From positions 1-64,000 of the forward strand of contig NZ_BAJQ01000007.1 of the NCBI RefSeq assembly GCF_000613785.1: a DNA stretch of 64,000 nucleotides, given 5' to 3'. The notes under the pieces were generated by a model that was given only the letters and a program-made list of their open reading frames with translations, did not search any database and had not been told where the DNA came from. Positions 19,933 to 29,273 of the stretch are shown here, one piece after another. The translations under genes and the position numbers were made by a program. The DNA is from Segatella oulorum JCM 14966. GTDB lineage: Bacteria; Bacteroidota; Bacteroidia; Bacteroidales; Bacteroidaceae. Within the stretch, counting starts at the first letter, position 1; every line of letters starts with the position of its first letter.

Positions 19933-20871
19933 TTATTTTCCATGGCGCAATTTCCCTAAAGACTTTCTTACCCATAAAATGAGTTGCCCTAACCAATAAT
20001 GTTGTACAGATAGCCTGAGTAGCCACGTAACACCTGATGTATACTGCAATTCTCTAAATTCTTGCTTAAACTTTCTTGCAGATACAGCATTGTAGTACAA
20101 AGCTAAATAAGCCATCCAAGGCATACTATATCTAACATAAGTATGCCAATAACTCGTATTCTGCAATAAATCTCGAAAACAGACACTCGCCTCATAAGCA
20201 TTTATACCTGCTTGCACATTATATCCCTTTGTTAAACTCCCAACACGATCTATTCTTACATAATGATAAAAAGCTTTGTCTAAATAAGCAAAACGTATAT
20301 TTGTCATTGCCAATTTAATATTCACCCACATATCCTCGCACAACTTAATTGGAGGAAAATGTACATTTAAGTTATTCCACACTTCACGTCTCACTAATTT
20401 ATTCCAACAAGCACCATAGAGGGATGAGTTGAGGTACTGATTCAATATAACTATATGATTAGGACTTTTAGGACATTGTACTACTAACTCTCTACCGAAA
20501 GAACTTTCTACATAAAAATCGCAGATTATCACATCAGCATCCGTCTCAGTAGCCCTATTATAAAGTTCCTCAAGCATTGTTGGCTCGACCCAATCATCAG
20601 GATCCGCATGAATCATATACAATCCTGAAGCTTTCCCTACTCCAAACTCTCTTGCAGATGCAACGCCTCCATTTGCTTTATGAAAGATCTTAAACCGATT
20701 ATCCTCTTGGGCATAGGCGTCACACATCTTTCCGGAGTTATCTGTACTCCCATCGTCTACCAATATCACCTCAAAGTCTTTTAGAGTTTGAGCTTTTAAA
20801 GACGTTAAACACTTATCTAAAAAAGGAGCTACATTATAGACTGCTACAATAACTGAAACTTTTGGTTGCAT
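19933..20871 (-). CDS. GT2 glycosyltransferase
   Basis: A 312-residue GT2 protein with PKVSVIVAVYNVAPFLDKCL, DDGSTDNSG, MIHADPDDWVEP (metal site) and KLCEDMWVNIKLAM (ED catalytic-base region). The usual VDSDD is here HADPDD, still with both acidic residues. C-terminal residues are basic (KSLGKLRHGK), compatible with membrane-surface binding. An AT-rich gap of about 100 bases separates it from the next GT2. Confidence 0.9.
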   Translation of the reverse strand: MQPKVSVIVAVYNVAPFLDKCLTSLKAQTLKDFEVILVDDGSTDNSGKMCDAYAQEDNRFKIFHKANGGVASAREFGVGKASGLYMIHADPDDWVEPTMLEELYNRATETDADVIICDFYVESSFGRELVVQCPKSPNHIVILNQYLNSSLYGACWNKLVRREVWNNLNVHFPPIKLCEDMWVNIKLAMTNIRFAYLDKAFYHYVRIDRVGSLTKGYNVQAGINAYEASVCFRDLLQNTSYWHTYVRYSMPWMAYLALYYNAVSARKFKQEFRELQYTSGVTWLLRLSVQHYWLGQLILWVRKSLGKLRHGK

Positions 20872-20977
20872 ATTAAAGATGTCTTATAAAAAAGAGAATG
20901 GACTCATATAAATATTTCCTCAACCTACAACAAAATATATTACAATCAAATATAAACTTATCTTGTAAAAGTTAGTT

Positions 20978-21934
20978 TCAAAAAATCTTATTTTTATTCT
21001 TCTTAAATTTAAGAAGGAAGTTATAAAATGTTATTCCTAAGATGCGAATTGATAAATCTAAGGAGTGTGCTTTTCTAAACCACCTGAAAACATGCCATCG
21101 CGATATTGACATGTCATAATTGATGAGACCTAAAATTTCATTTTCAACAAATTTCGTTAGATTACTCTTCAAAGACTTATAATAGTATAAATCCTCTATA
21201 TCCGCAGGTTTATCCACAAAAAAGATTTTATACCAATTCTTTGCTTCATACCAGGCTCTTATTTTTTCTTCAGTAAGTGCAATATCTGAAGATATTTCAT
21301 ACGAACTCATCCTAAATTGAAACCCTGGGATATGAGTATTTGCAATCCCAGTCTTTGTAGCCATAATAAATGCCGAAATTCGATCAGAATGCCATGCATA
21401 CGGTATATTATAATATCCCCCATTTGCTCGTAAAGCTTTAGCTTTATACAAGCACTCCCCTATAGCAATAGGCCTCCCACCAAACCAACAATTCCACATA
21501 AGAGAATAAACTGTTTCCCAATCTGGCCCATCCTTTTGTAAACTTATTACATTTCCTTCTTCATTAATATATTCAAGTCTCATGTGATAAATATCAAGAG
21601 TAGGGTATTTCTCTATCAAATAAATATAATCTTGTAAACAATTAGGTAATAGCTTATCATCATCACCCATCATAATAATATACTCCCCAATAGCATATTT
21701 AATACAATCATTCCAATTCTCGACTAGACGCTTTGCCCCCAATCCTTTCTCTCGCTTATAATATCGAATCCTATCGTCTTTATAACTCTCAATAATTTTA
21801 TCTATATCATATGGTGACCCATCATTAACTAACACCAATTCAAAATTAGGGTATGTCTGTCTTAAGATACTATTTATACACTCATTTAGAAAAATATCTT
21901 TATAACAAGGAATTACAATACTAAATTTAATCAT
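20978..21934 (-). CDS. GT2 glycosyltransferase
   Basis: A 318-residue GT2 protein, more AT-rich than its neighbours. IKFSIVIPCYKDIFLNECIN opens the fold, NDGSPYDIDK is the nucleotide motif, and YIIMMGDDDKLLPNCL carries the metal-binding DDD. The tail LKFKKNKNKIF is basic. It may begin its own transcript: a TATCTTTG element lies about 180 bases upstream in the unusually long gap after the WbsX gene. Confidence 0.9.
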   Translation of the reverse strand: MIKFSIVIPCYKDIFLNECINSILRQTYPNFELVLVNDGSPYDIDKIIESYKDDRIRYYKREKGLGAKRLVENWNDCIKYAIGEYIIMMGDDDKLLPNCLQDYIYLIEKYPTLDIYHMRLEYINEEGNVISLQKDGPDWETVYSLMWNCWFGGRPIAIGECLYKAKALRANGGYYNIPYAWHSDRISAFIMATKTGIANTHIPGFQFRMSSYEISSDIALTEEKIRAWYEAKNWYKIFFVDKPADIEDLYYYKSLKSNLTKFVENEILGLINYDMSISRWHVFRWFRKAHSLDLSIRILGITFYNFLLKFKKNKNKIF

Positions 21935-22251
21935 ATATGAATTTTAATATATTACTTCATCGATCCTTTCTAAAGATAATATTAATTATAGTTTTAATTT
22001 TCACATATTATTGAGAGAGGATTTAACAAACAATTCGTTAGAAAATTTGGTGAGACAATCTTCCTAAGATTTTGTGTATTATTATAAGAGATTGTCCTAG
22101 TTTGTAATAAGCACAAAGATAATCTTACAACCAATTGTACGTTGCTACATTTAACGCTTTTTAAAAAATTTTATTGCAAGTTACTTTTAGAATATAAAAT
22201 CTCGTAAGTCTTTCAATAGCATACCATGCTTGATAATAAATTTGCATCGGG
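21935..22251. other. AT-rich gap with a candidate promoter
   Basis: This 317-base stretch has no credible gene. On the minus strand TATCTTTG at about 22114-22121 fits the Bacteroidetes -7 box, but no TTTG sits at the right distance upstream. The rest is AT-rich with no repeat I can define. It is the longest gap inside the polysaccharide operon, so an internal promoter for the genes at 21934 and below is plausible. Confidence 0.4.
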
Positions 22252-23359
22252 TCACTTAAACTTATCAATAGCTCTCCGAAGAGCCTTTATATAACCATCT
22301 CCATACCTTAGATCCGGCTCCATATAGTTTCCTTCCCCCCATTCATTCCAAGACTTTAAGATGATAATCTGCTCCTCTAAAGGTTTAGCTTTTACCGCTT
22401 CAAAAGCATCACAAGCCATTTCATAAAAAGCGTCCGGTTCTGAATTATAATAGATACAAGAAGCATTTCGACCACTACGTGGACTATGATCAATTAGGGA
22501 AAATTTGTGGAATTACACCCCGCTCTTCACATTCTTGTGTAACTGCGTTATGGATAAGAGCACTATAATTCGCTGCCCCATGTGGTTTTTTCGTTACATA
22601 CTCTAGCACCCTTCTATAAGTACGCAAAATAAACATTTCATATTTAGGCATATGAGAATACTCTTCTTGCAAAAGATCCAACACATTATTTCTAACTATT
22701 GCCTGATAGCCTAAAGTCTCATAAAATGAAAATAGTTTATTTCCCCATGTATTACCTATTAAGTAAAGCCCCTTAAACCCAGCTTCTCTTGTCCATTCCT
22801 GAAACCAACCTATATAACTTTCAGGTATTTCTTCCGAATTAAATATATATAGAAAAGGTTTTCCATCGACCTTAATATATCGATGGTCTTGAAAAGCTCT
22901 TAATAAAAAATCAAAATGTTGCCGAGCATCATCAATCCCTGGATAAGTTTGTTCTATCAAGCATTCATCGTGACGCTTCCCGTCATCAAACCAAGTTTTC
23001 CTATACCATGAATGGTTCGCCCATGCTAAAGCAAAAGGAAAGTCTGGCTTACCACTATCCAGCACTTCTTGAAATACCCTTTCCATGATTCGTTTCCCAT
23101 TACCAAACCAGTAATGCCAATAGAGAAAGCCCGTCACCCCAGCCTCACGCGCTAGTTCAGCTTGCTGCTCTCTTACCTCTGGTACACGTAAATCATAATA
23201 ACCTAAATCTGCAGGAACCTTAGGCTGATAATGCCCCTTCCATAAAGGTTTTGCCTTCCCTACATTTGTCCATTCTGTAAATCCCTTCCCCCACCACTCA
23301 TCATTTTCTTTGATGGGATAAAATTGAGGCAAATATAAAGCTAAGATTTTCGGATTCAT
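22252..23359 (-). CDS. WbsX-type glycosyltransferase, frameshifted
   Basis: A WbsX-like protein (glycoside-hydrolase-99-like domain), found in O-antigen loci and regarded as a glycosyltransferase. The N-terminus has ILALYLPQFYPIKENDEWWG and GFTEWTNVGKAKPLW; then GFLYWHYWFGNGKRIME and FALAWANHSW. The frame stops at 22490 after QIFPN because two bases are missing where TGGGATCAT is expected. The rest reads DHSPRSGRN, then ILKSWNEWGEGNYMEPD, the family's C-terminal hallmark, to a stop at 22252. Repaired length is 369 residues. Confidence 0.85.
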
Positions 23360-23394
23360 ATTTTAAATCTATTACAGTTTATATAAAATTCACA

Positions 23395-24620
23395 TTACAG
23401 AATACACCTAATCTTTTCTACAAAGATATTAAATGCCATCCGAGCTTTATTTTTTGCCAATTTTTGCCCATTTGGATTTTGATGTATCAGAGGAATACGC
23501 TCTTCTAATTGTTTTAATACTCTAATATTTTCTTCTTCAGATGAAAAAGTTGGGTGATATCAATCATCTCATCACACAAATCAATTTCTTCTAAAAGTCC
23601 AGACATTTTATGCTCGTAACTAAGAGAAATAAAAGGAACGTTATTGTTTATTGCAAAGACGATAGAATGGTATCTTGCCCCAAACACGGCATCTGCTCCT
23701 CTGATAATCTGCTGCTGGATATCGCTACTATAAATATCATCGGTTACAAATATATCAAGTTTAAGACAATGCTCTCGAATATCTTGGAAAAGATATTTAT
23801 CATCCATTGATATACCTTGCAAAGATAGCTGAGGCAACATTACAATTTTATGCATAGGATAATGTTTAGCTATGACTTTCGCCACAGCACTCCAATATGC
23901 AATAACCTCTTTTTTCGTCGCTCTATCTCGATAGTAATAATGCCAAATCAAAGAATTCGGAACGAAAACAACATAGTTTTTGTTTCCTATTCCACTAAGT
24001 ATCTCATTCGGGATATCTACTTGAGGATAATCTAAAAAGGCTGTATCAGTCGTTTCAATAACACCTTCAATCCCTAAATCTTGTGCTATTTTTATTGAGG
24101 TTGCATCACGTAAACTCACATATGATGCATATTTAAGAATACGTTTTGCTTGCTGCTTAAAAATTCTTTTTTCTTTTGGTTCATCAAAAGGGGCCAACAC
24201 TTCTTCCATAATAGAAAATAGGCTTTTCCAATTTGATGGCTATCAGCAATTGCTCCTCATGCCACGTGTTCATAAACCCCCCATACAAATTCCTCCTGGT
24301 GCACAAACCACAGCATCAGCCCAACGATAGTGTTTAAGATACCTATATACATAAGGATGAGACCAATACAAAGAATGCTCAAGCCCTTTACGAAGGAAGT
24401 CAAAAGCCAATAATTGGTGTTGCTGGGGAGCGAACTCTATAATATACTCCACGCGTTCATTTTGCACTATAAACTGAGTGACAGCATCTACTTCTTCACA
24501 ATAATATAATACACGAATATGTGCATTAGGAAGTACCTGTAAGATACTCCTTACTAAAGCTCTGTGTGCAGACTCATCACCGCGATTACGTAAAGGCTGA
24601 TTAACAATAAGAATATTCAT
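23395..24620 (-). CDS. polysaccharide pyruvyl transferase, three frameshifts
   Basis: A CsaB/WcaK-type pyruvyl transferase that adds a pyruvate ketal from phosphoenolpyruvate to a sugar. Fragments in order: MNILIVNQPLRNRGDESAHR, then WADAVVCAPGGICMGG at a six-G run (one base missing, 24277-24282); MNTWHEEQLLIAIKLEKP and YYGRSVGP; an extra C at about 24190-24193; FDEPKEKRIFKQQAKRILKY to FGARYHSIVFAINNNVPFIS, the conserved histidine region; a base missing near 23558; then SSEEENIRVLKQLEERIPLI. With all three repaired the protein is 408 residues. It is probably the source of negative charge on the glycan. Confidence 0.85.
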
Positions 24621-24658
24621 ATACTAAATTTCATTTGTTCATATCTTTTTACATTTCA

Positions 24659-25267
24659 TCACAACAAACTATTTCCAAGATGCCCTTCTGTTGCCCAATC
24701 CCGATGATGGATTGTCGCAGGATTTCCTATTACGATAGAATGACTTGGAACATCAAAATTAACAAAAGTGTTAGGGGCAATCAATACATCATCCCCTATA
24801 ACGATCTTGCCTACGACCGTTGAATTACATCTAATACAAACATTTTCCCCAAATGTAGGAGCCCCCTTTCGCCTCCCTCTTACATCACGGCCAATTGTAA
24901 CACCATGTGTCAGAAAAATATTACCTTTAAAAGTTGCTGCTCCATTGATTACAATTCGACCTTCATGTCCAATGATAAGTCCTTTAGGAATATTCATATT
25001 TTCATAAAGACCTATTCCTGTCTTAAAACTATACCGACGGAGTAAATACATGTAATATCGATACCATATTGTGCCTTGAGCAGCTTGGGCAAGACGATAC
25101 AAACGTAGATATTTAATTTGTGGGAGGATTAATTCTTCTTTAGATAAAGTGCCATCGTCGCGCCCTCGGAATTCGGCATTAAACTTTAAATCGTATTGAT
25201 AAAAATCTTTAAATAACTTTCGGTTGGGATTCCAAAAATTAAAATCTAATATTTTTTTAAAATTCAT
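24659..25267 (-). CDS. serine acetyltransferase-like (LbH) transferase
   Basis: A 202-residue left-handed beta-helix acetyltransferase. Repeats include NMNIPKGLIIGHEGRIVING, ATFKGNIFLTHGVTIGRDVR (catalytic histidine in THGVTIG), FGENVCIRCNSTVVGKIVIG and DDVLIAPNTFVNFDVP. The N-terminal part is helical as in serine acetyltransferases of glycan loci. It starts 2 bases after the flippase stop. Substrate unknown. Confidence 0.88.
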   Translation of the reverse strand: MNFKKILDFNFWNPNRKLFKDFYQYDLKFNAEFRGRDDGTLSKEELILPQIKYLRLYRLAQAAQGTIWYRYYMYLLRRYSFKTGIGLYENMNIPKGLIIGHEGRIVINGAATFKGNIFLTHGVTIGRDVRGRRKGAPTFGENVCIRCNSTVVGKIVIGDDVLIAPNTFVNFDVPSHSIVIGNPATIHHRDWATEGHLGNSLL

Positions 25268-25269
25268 AA

Positions 25270-26817
25270 TTATAAATGGATTATTTTGGAAAGATGAAAC
25301 CTTTGTACTAAAGCTTGTACTTCAGTGGTTCTATAGGTAGAACTTACGAGAAGAACTATTGACAATAAAACTGTTAAGAGTACCTCTATAATAAAATAAA
25401 GAAAGCTCTTCTCATGAAAATATAAACAGGCCAACCATACAACGATACCGATTAAAATAGTCAACCCAAATTTATAAAAATAATCTTTTAAAGCTATCCT
25501 CCAAGACTGGTGGAAAAGTATCCCCTCTAAATCAACAAGAAATGGGCAGACCGTAATAAATAATTTACACAATACTGGAGACAAAAAGGCTCCAGCAAGT
25601 CCAAATAGCTCAATAAACAATATTGTTAGAGGAATATTAATAATCCCCGCTATAATTTGTCGATTTCTGCCGACCTCGAATTTCCCTGCAGCTGCTCGAT
25701 AAGTAGATATCACCTGACAAGAATTATTGAGATAAAAATCTACACATATAAGTCCAACAATTATTTGACTCAACACATACCCATCCCCCATCTTACCCAA
25801 CCACAAATGGATAAAAGAGTTCAATAACTGAAACAAACAAATCGTACAAAATGAATTAATTAGAAAGACCCCCATATCAAGAACCTTGTACACGGCGAAA
25901 GTTTTTGAAGAGTTTTCCGTTGCAACAACATTACCAATCCCTGCAATAATTGAAGCTGTTATTAATGCAGAAATAGATCCGACTTGCCCTATAACCATGT
26001 AGTAATTACTGTAATACCCTATAAAGACAGTTCCAATGTACACAGAAACAATGATATTTAGTGTAGAATTAAACAATGTAGATCCTAATTTGAAAATAGC
26101 TTCATTAAATGCACCCTTGAAAAATCTTTTAATCTCACCCCTTGTTAATTTCTTAACATTTTTTTCTTGCAAGTAAGGATACCTCTTATCTATCTTCTTA
26201 GCAATAATAATATTCTTAACGATAACTATTATCATTTTAAAAATGAGATAAGCAATAAAGCTTCTTAAAATAAGAAGTACAATTATATCAACAAAACAAC
26301 TAATAGCAACAAAATAAATATTTACTTTTTCTATTTCATATTGTTTTTGATTAGCATTCATAAACGCTTGCTTATATGCCCAAAAAAGATAAGTAAAAGC
26401 CGTGTCTAATAAATACAGAAAATAAATTAAATAAATATTTTCCGGAATAGGCTGATTTACATTAACTAATTTATTTAAAAAGGGCATTATCATACACCCC
26501 AAGCCTATAATTGCAAATCCTACCACACGATAACATTTTTTATAGAATAACATTAAAGACTTAATACGCTCCTTATCATTAATTGATATCGGTTTATAAA
26601 GGTAATAGGCAATAGCACTGCCAATACCCAAATCCGTCAAGGATAATATAGTAAGGATGTTTGAAAAGAGTCCATTAACACCTAAATAATTTGCACCCAA
26701 GACATAAATAAACACCGTACGACTAGCGAATGATAAAAGTAAAGTAAGCAACTGCTTTACTCCACTTGTCGCCATAATTAATACAGAATTCTTAGTTCTT
26801 GAATTTTCCATTGCCAA
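25270..26817 (-). CDS. Wzx-type polysaccharide flippase
   Basis: A 515-residue protein with about 12-14 membrane helices of the MATE-like polysaccharide transporter (Wzx) family. It moves the lipid-linked repeat unit to the periplasmic side. Family features are the N-terminal NSVLIMATSGVKQLLTLLLS, then YLGVNGLFSNILTILSLTDL, and the long helices that follow, with FGLAGAFLSPVLCKLF late in the protein. The start overlaps the SDR-derived gene upstream by 26 bases (an ATG at 26811 is an alternative). With the EpsG polymerase it defines a Wzx/Wzy pathway. Confidence 0.92.
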   Translation of the reverse strand: MAMENSRTKNSVLIMATSGVKQLLTLLLSFASRTVFIYVLGANYLGVNGLFSNILTILSLTDLGIGSAIAYYLYKPISINDKERIKSLMLFYKKCYRVVGFAIIGLGCMIMPFLNKLVNVNQPIPENIYLIYFLYLLDTAFTYLFWAYKQAFMNANQKQYEIEKVNIYFVAISCFVDIIVLLILRSFIAYLIFKMIIVIVKNIIIAKKIDKRYPYLQEKNVKKLTRGEIKRFFKGAFNEAIFKLGSTLFNSTLNIIVSVYIGTVFIGYYSNYYMVIGQVGSISALITASIIAGIGNVVATENSSKTFAVYKVLDMGVFLINSFCTICLFQLLNSFIHLWLGKMGDGYVLSQIIVGLICVDFYLNNSCQVISTYRAAAGKFEVGRNRQIIAGIINIPLTILFIELFGLAGAFLSPVLCKLFITVCPFLVDLEGILFHQSWRIALKDYFYKFGLTILIGIVVWLACLYFHEKSFLYFIIEVLLTVLLSIVLLVSSTYRTTEVQALVQRFHLSKIIHL

Positions 26818-27460
26818 GTTCTATCATTTGTCCTGCCAAAATTTGTCCATATTTACTACTGAGATAAATCGACATCTTCACCATCTCATCTAACTTTCCC
26901 TCGCCATTCACATACACACCATTACAAATCAGCCCATGATTTCCAAGAGCTTTACCTAAACCTTCGACACAAGCCTTAATGGTTGCTGTAATAATTTTGG
27001 ATTCTATAGTTTCATTACCGAGCACAGCTGTCGTTATCGTCGCATATTGAGAGTCGACCAAGGCATCGGCTTCCACTTTTAAAGATTGATATACTAACGA
27101 AACTAAATCATTGTCATTATACTTCTCACCTACTAATAACTGCAAAGAATCATCCAAATGAAAGAGGTTTATCACATGGTCACACTTCCCAACCATTCTT
27201 TCCATTGAGGCTGAAAGCTTCTCTTGCGTCAAAACCGAATCAAGCTGAATGATAAAAAGATTACATCGTTCTTTTTCAAGAAGCCCCTGTATTGTAGCCA
27301 ACTGGGTGATATTTGTTATAACCAATACGTTTGACTCATAGAGAGAACCACCCGCACTTCCTAATATTGATGGATACTGCGTTTTATCAAAAATAGGAGT
27401 AACATATTGAGGTTTTCCCAACAAATGCTTTATTACTTTCTTTAATATTCTCAAAATCAT
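26792..27460 (-). CDS. degenerate SDR-like protein
   Basis: A 222-residue protein that follows the short-chain dehydrogenase plan but lacks the defining residues. VLVITNITQLATIQGLLEKE lies where TGxxxGIG should be, with no glycine motif. CDHVINLFHLDD matches the strand of the NAG motif without it. ITATIKACVEGLGKALGNHG corresponds to the YxxxK helix, but the tyrosine is absent. The end, YLSSKYGQILAGQMIELGNG, closely follows the SDR C-terminus. It is coupled (ATGA) to a canonical SDR just upstream. It may be a non-catalytic partner of that enzyme; this is inference. Confidence 0.7.
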   Translation of the reverse strand: MILRILKKVIKHLLGKPQYVTPIFDKTQYPSILGSAGGSLYESNVLVITNITQLATIQGLLEKERCNLFIIQLDSVLTQEKLSASMERMVGKCDHVINLFHLDDSLQLLVGEKYNDNDLVSLVYQSLKVEADALVDSQYATITTAVLGNETIESKIITATIKACVEGLGKALGNHGLICNGVYVNGEGKLDEMVKMSIYLSSKYGQILAGQMIELGNGKFKN

Positions 27461-28305
27461 AATGTCTCGTCAGCCGATGCTATGATTGTTTTACCTGAAA
27501 GCGCTATATCTCCAGCTACAAAAGCTACCAGTGTGGCAATTTCCTCTGGCAATCCTGTATGCTTTGTTATCATGTTACCACCCACTGCAATATTATCACC
27601 AAACTGCCGTTCTCCCATAGAAGTAGCAATAGATCCTGGGGCAATGCCAATAATGGCCATATTTTCTTTGTATTCTTCTGCCATCACTCGCGTCATAGCA
27701 ATCAGACCTGCCTTAGACATTCCATAGCCCGTATAGCCATAAGATTTAGCGTATCCACATATACTTGATATATTAACAACTTTACAATAGCCACCATTCG
27801 CTTTCATATACGTTGCTATCAAACGACATATTAACAAACAGCTTTTCAGATTGGTATTCATCACCTCTAAAAAATCTTGCTGAGGATAAGAACGAAAGGT
27901 TGGAAAACGATCTATATTTTTTAAAATTCCAGCACAATTTACCCAAATATCAAAAGAATAATTATGCAGTATTTCCTCTGTTTTCTTCTTTACATCGTTA
28001 GCATCCTGCATATTCATTGTGATACAAACAACATTGTTTCCTATATCAAGCAAGTTTTCTTGTAAACCATTTAATTTCTCTTTGCTTCTACCAATGATGA
28101 TCACCTTACATCCTTCCAACAAAAAGCGCTTTACAATTGCACGTCCAATCCCTCCTGTTGCTCCTGTTACAACTACAGTTTTTCCTTTTAATTTTCCATC
28201 AACTACAGAGACACCACTATAGGCATCTGCTAATTCTTGATGATATAGGAGCGGTTTAACCACAACATAATTAAGTCGCCTTTTCAACGAATTCAATATT
28301 CCCAT
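27457..28305 (-). CDS. SDR family oxidoreductase
   Basis: A canonical short-chain dehydrogenase/reductase of 282 residues from the ATG at 28305; an ATG at 28350 would overlap the previous gene by 37 bases and is less likely. A basic N-terminal extension precedes GKTVVVTGATGGIGRAIVKR (NAD(P)-binding TGxxxGIG). WVNCAGIL is the NAG block, KVVNISSICGYAKSYG gives the catalytic serine, and YTGYGMSKAG the YxxxK pair. The end has GEAR-like residues replaced by IAPGSIATSMGERQFGDN. It probably reduces or epimerises a sugar or acyl precursor used by this locus. Confidence 0.9.
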   Translation of the reverse strand: MGILNSLKRRLNYVVVKPLLYHQELADAYSGVSVVDGKLKGKTVVVTGATGGIGRAIVKRFLLEGCKVIIIGRSKEKLNGLQENLLDIGNNVVCITMNMQDANDVKKKTEEILHNYSFDIWVNCAGILKNIDRFPTFRSYPQQDFLEVMNTNLKSCLLICRLIATYMKANGGYCKVVNISSICGYAKSYGYTGYGMSKAGLIAMTRVMAEEYKENMAIIGIAPGSIATSMGERQFGDNIAVGGNMITKHTGLPEEIATLVAFVAGDIALSGKTIIASADETL

Positions 28306-28313
28306 AGATTTAT

Positions 28314-29273
28314 TTAATTTTCCAAAAGCTCCTTCATAATCTTCTTGCAAAGCAAAGAACTCCCAGCAACGTTCAACCTAAATCCTCCATCCGCAAATAA
28401 AGATCTGTTATCTTGAAAATCTACATCATATAAATAGTCTAACAAACGAACTTGATGCGTGCCCACAGCATCCTGAATAAGCTTATACATCCCGTTGTCA
28501 AGAAAAGCCTTTCCAAAATAATTCGTAAGTTCTTTTGCTAAAGGTGTAATAACGATTACAGGAACTATCTCATGCTGAACACAATCATCTATCATTGCCT
28601 TTAAATAACTGGTATTCGCCTTTAGTGCCTTTTCGTTCATCGCATCTCGATTCTTTTCCTTTAAATTAGCCAAACGAAATAAATGCATCCACCCTTCAGC
28701 CATTCCCTTCATATTCATTTTAGCAACCTCCTCACTCACAGATTGAGGAAACAGAGCATCTAAACTCAGTTCTTGCTTTTGATCATTTAAAAGGAATTTC
28801 AGACTACGGAATATTTGTTTGAAATCGGACAGCAAAGGGAACCTAAATCTTATGAACCTACTTAACTTAAAATTAGGGATTTCCTTATGGCTTAATAAAA
28901 AATATGAGTTATATTGTGGAGACTCTTCGTATGTATAATAACAAACACAAGGAGCCAATGTGAATAGGACAAAAGCTCCCTTGTTAAAATGGCTCTTATA
29001 TTTATTAAAAAGGAGATAGTCTTGTTCTATACTTTCCGCATTCAGAGAGAAATTAAAAAAACGATTATTTAAATGATATTGCGGCATCGCTTGAAAAGCA
29101 TATAATGCATAGGTGCTTCCAAAGACTCCACAATCCAATTGTTCAGGGACTCCCTGCTTATAACTTTCTAATTCTAAATGCTGCCATTTAAAATAATCTG
29201 TTTGCTTATAAAAGGCATTAAGCCCAATAAAGATAACGGCTAAAAACAACAAAAAGAGTAGTCCCCAAATCAT
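28314..29273 (-). CDS. membrane-anchored SGNH-like protein
   Basis: A 319-residue protein with an N-terminal membrane helix (residues 1-20) and an extracytoplasmic domain. CGVFGSTYALYAF looks like the SGNH block I with its serine; IVPVIVITPLAKELTNYFG is a central strand; LFADGGFRLNVAGSSLLC matches block V, but the expected histidine before LN is arginine. It may assist acylation or be inactive. It is coupled by ATGA to the F420-like gene. The call rests on motifs only. Confidence 0.6.
   Translation of the reverse strand: MIWGLLFLLFLAVIFIGLNAFYKQTDYFKWQHLELESYKQGVPEQLDCGVFGSTYALYAFQAMPQYHLNNRFFNFSLNAESIEQDYLLFNKYKSHFNKGAFVLFTLAPCVCYYTYEESPQYNSYFLLSHKEIPNFKLSRFIRFRFPLLSDFKQIFRSLKFLLNDQKQELSLDALFPQSVSEEVAKMNMKGMAEGWMHLFRLANLKEKNRDAMNEKALKANTSYLKAMIDDCVQHEIVPVIVITPLAKELTNYFGKAFLDNGMYKLIQDAVGTHQVRLLDYLYDVDFQDNRSLFADGGFRLNVAGSSLLCKKIMKELLEN

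Noticed and set aside
4183-24620. Phase variation of glycan genes by homopolymer slippage
   Set aside because: Broken genes also include plsC, the metallophosphoesterase and the MetH domain, most runs are only two to four bases long, and three indels sit in one gene; a sequencing cause fits better.
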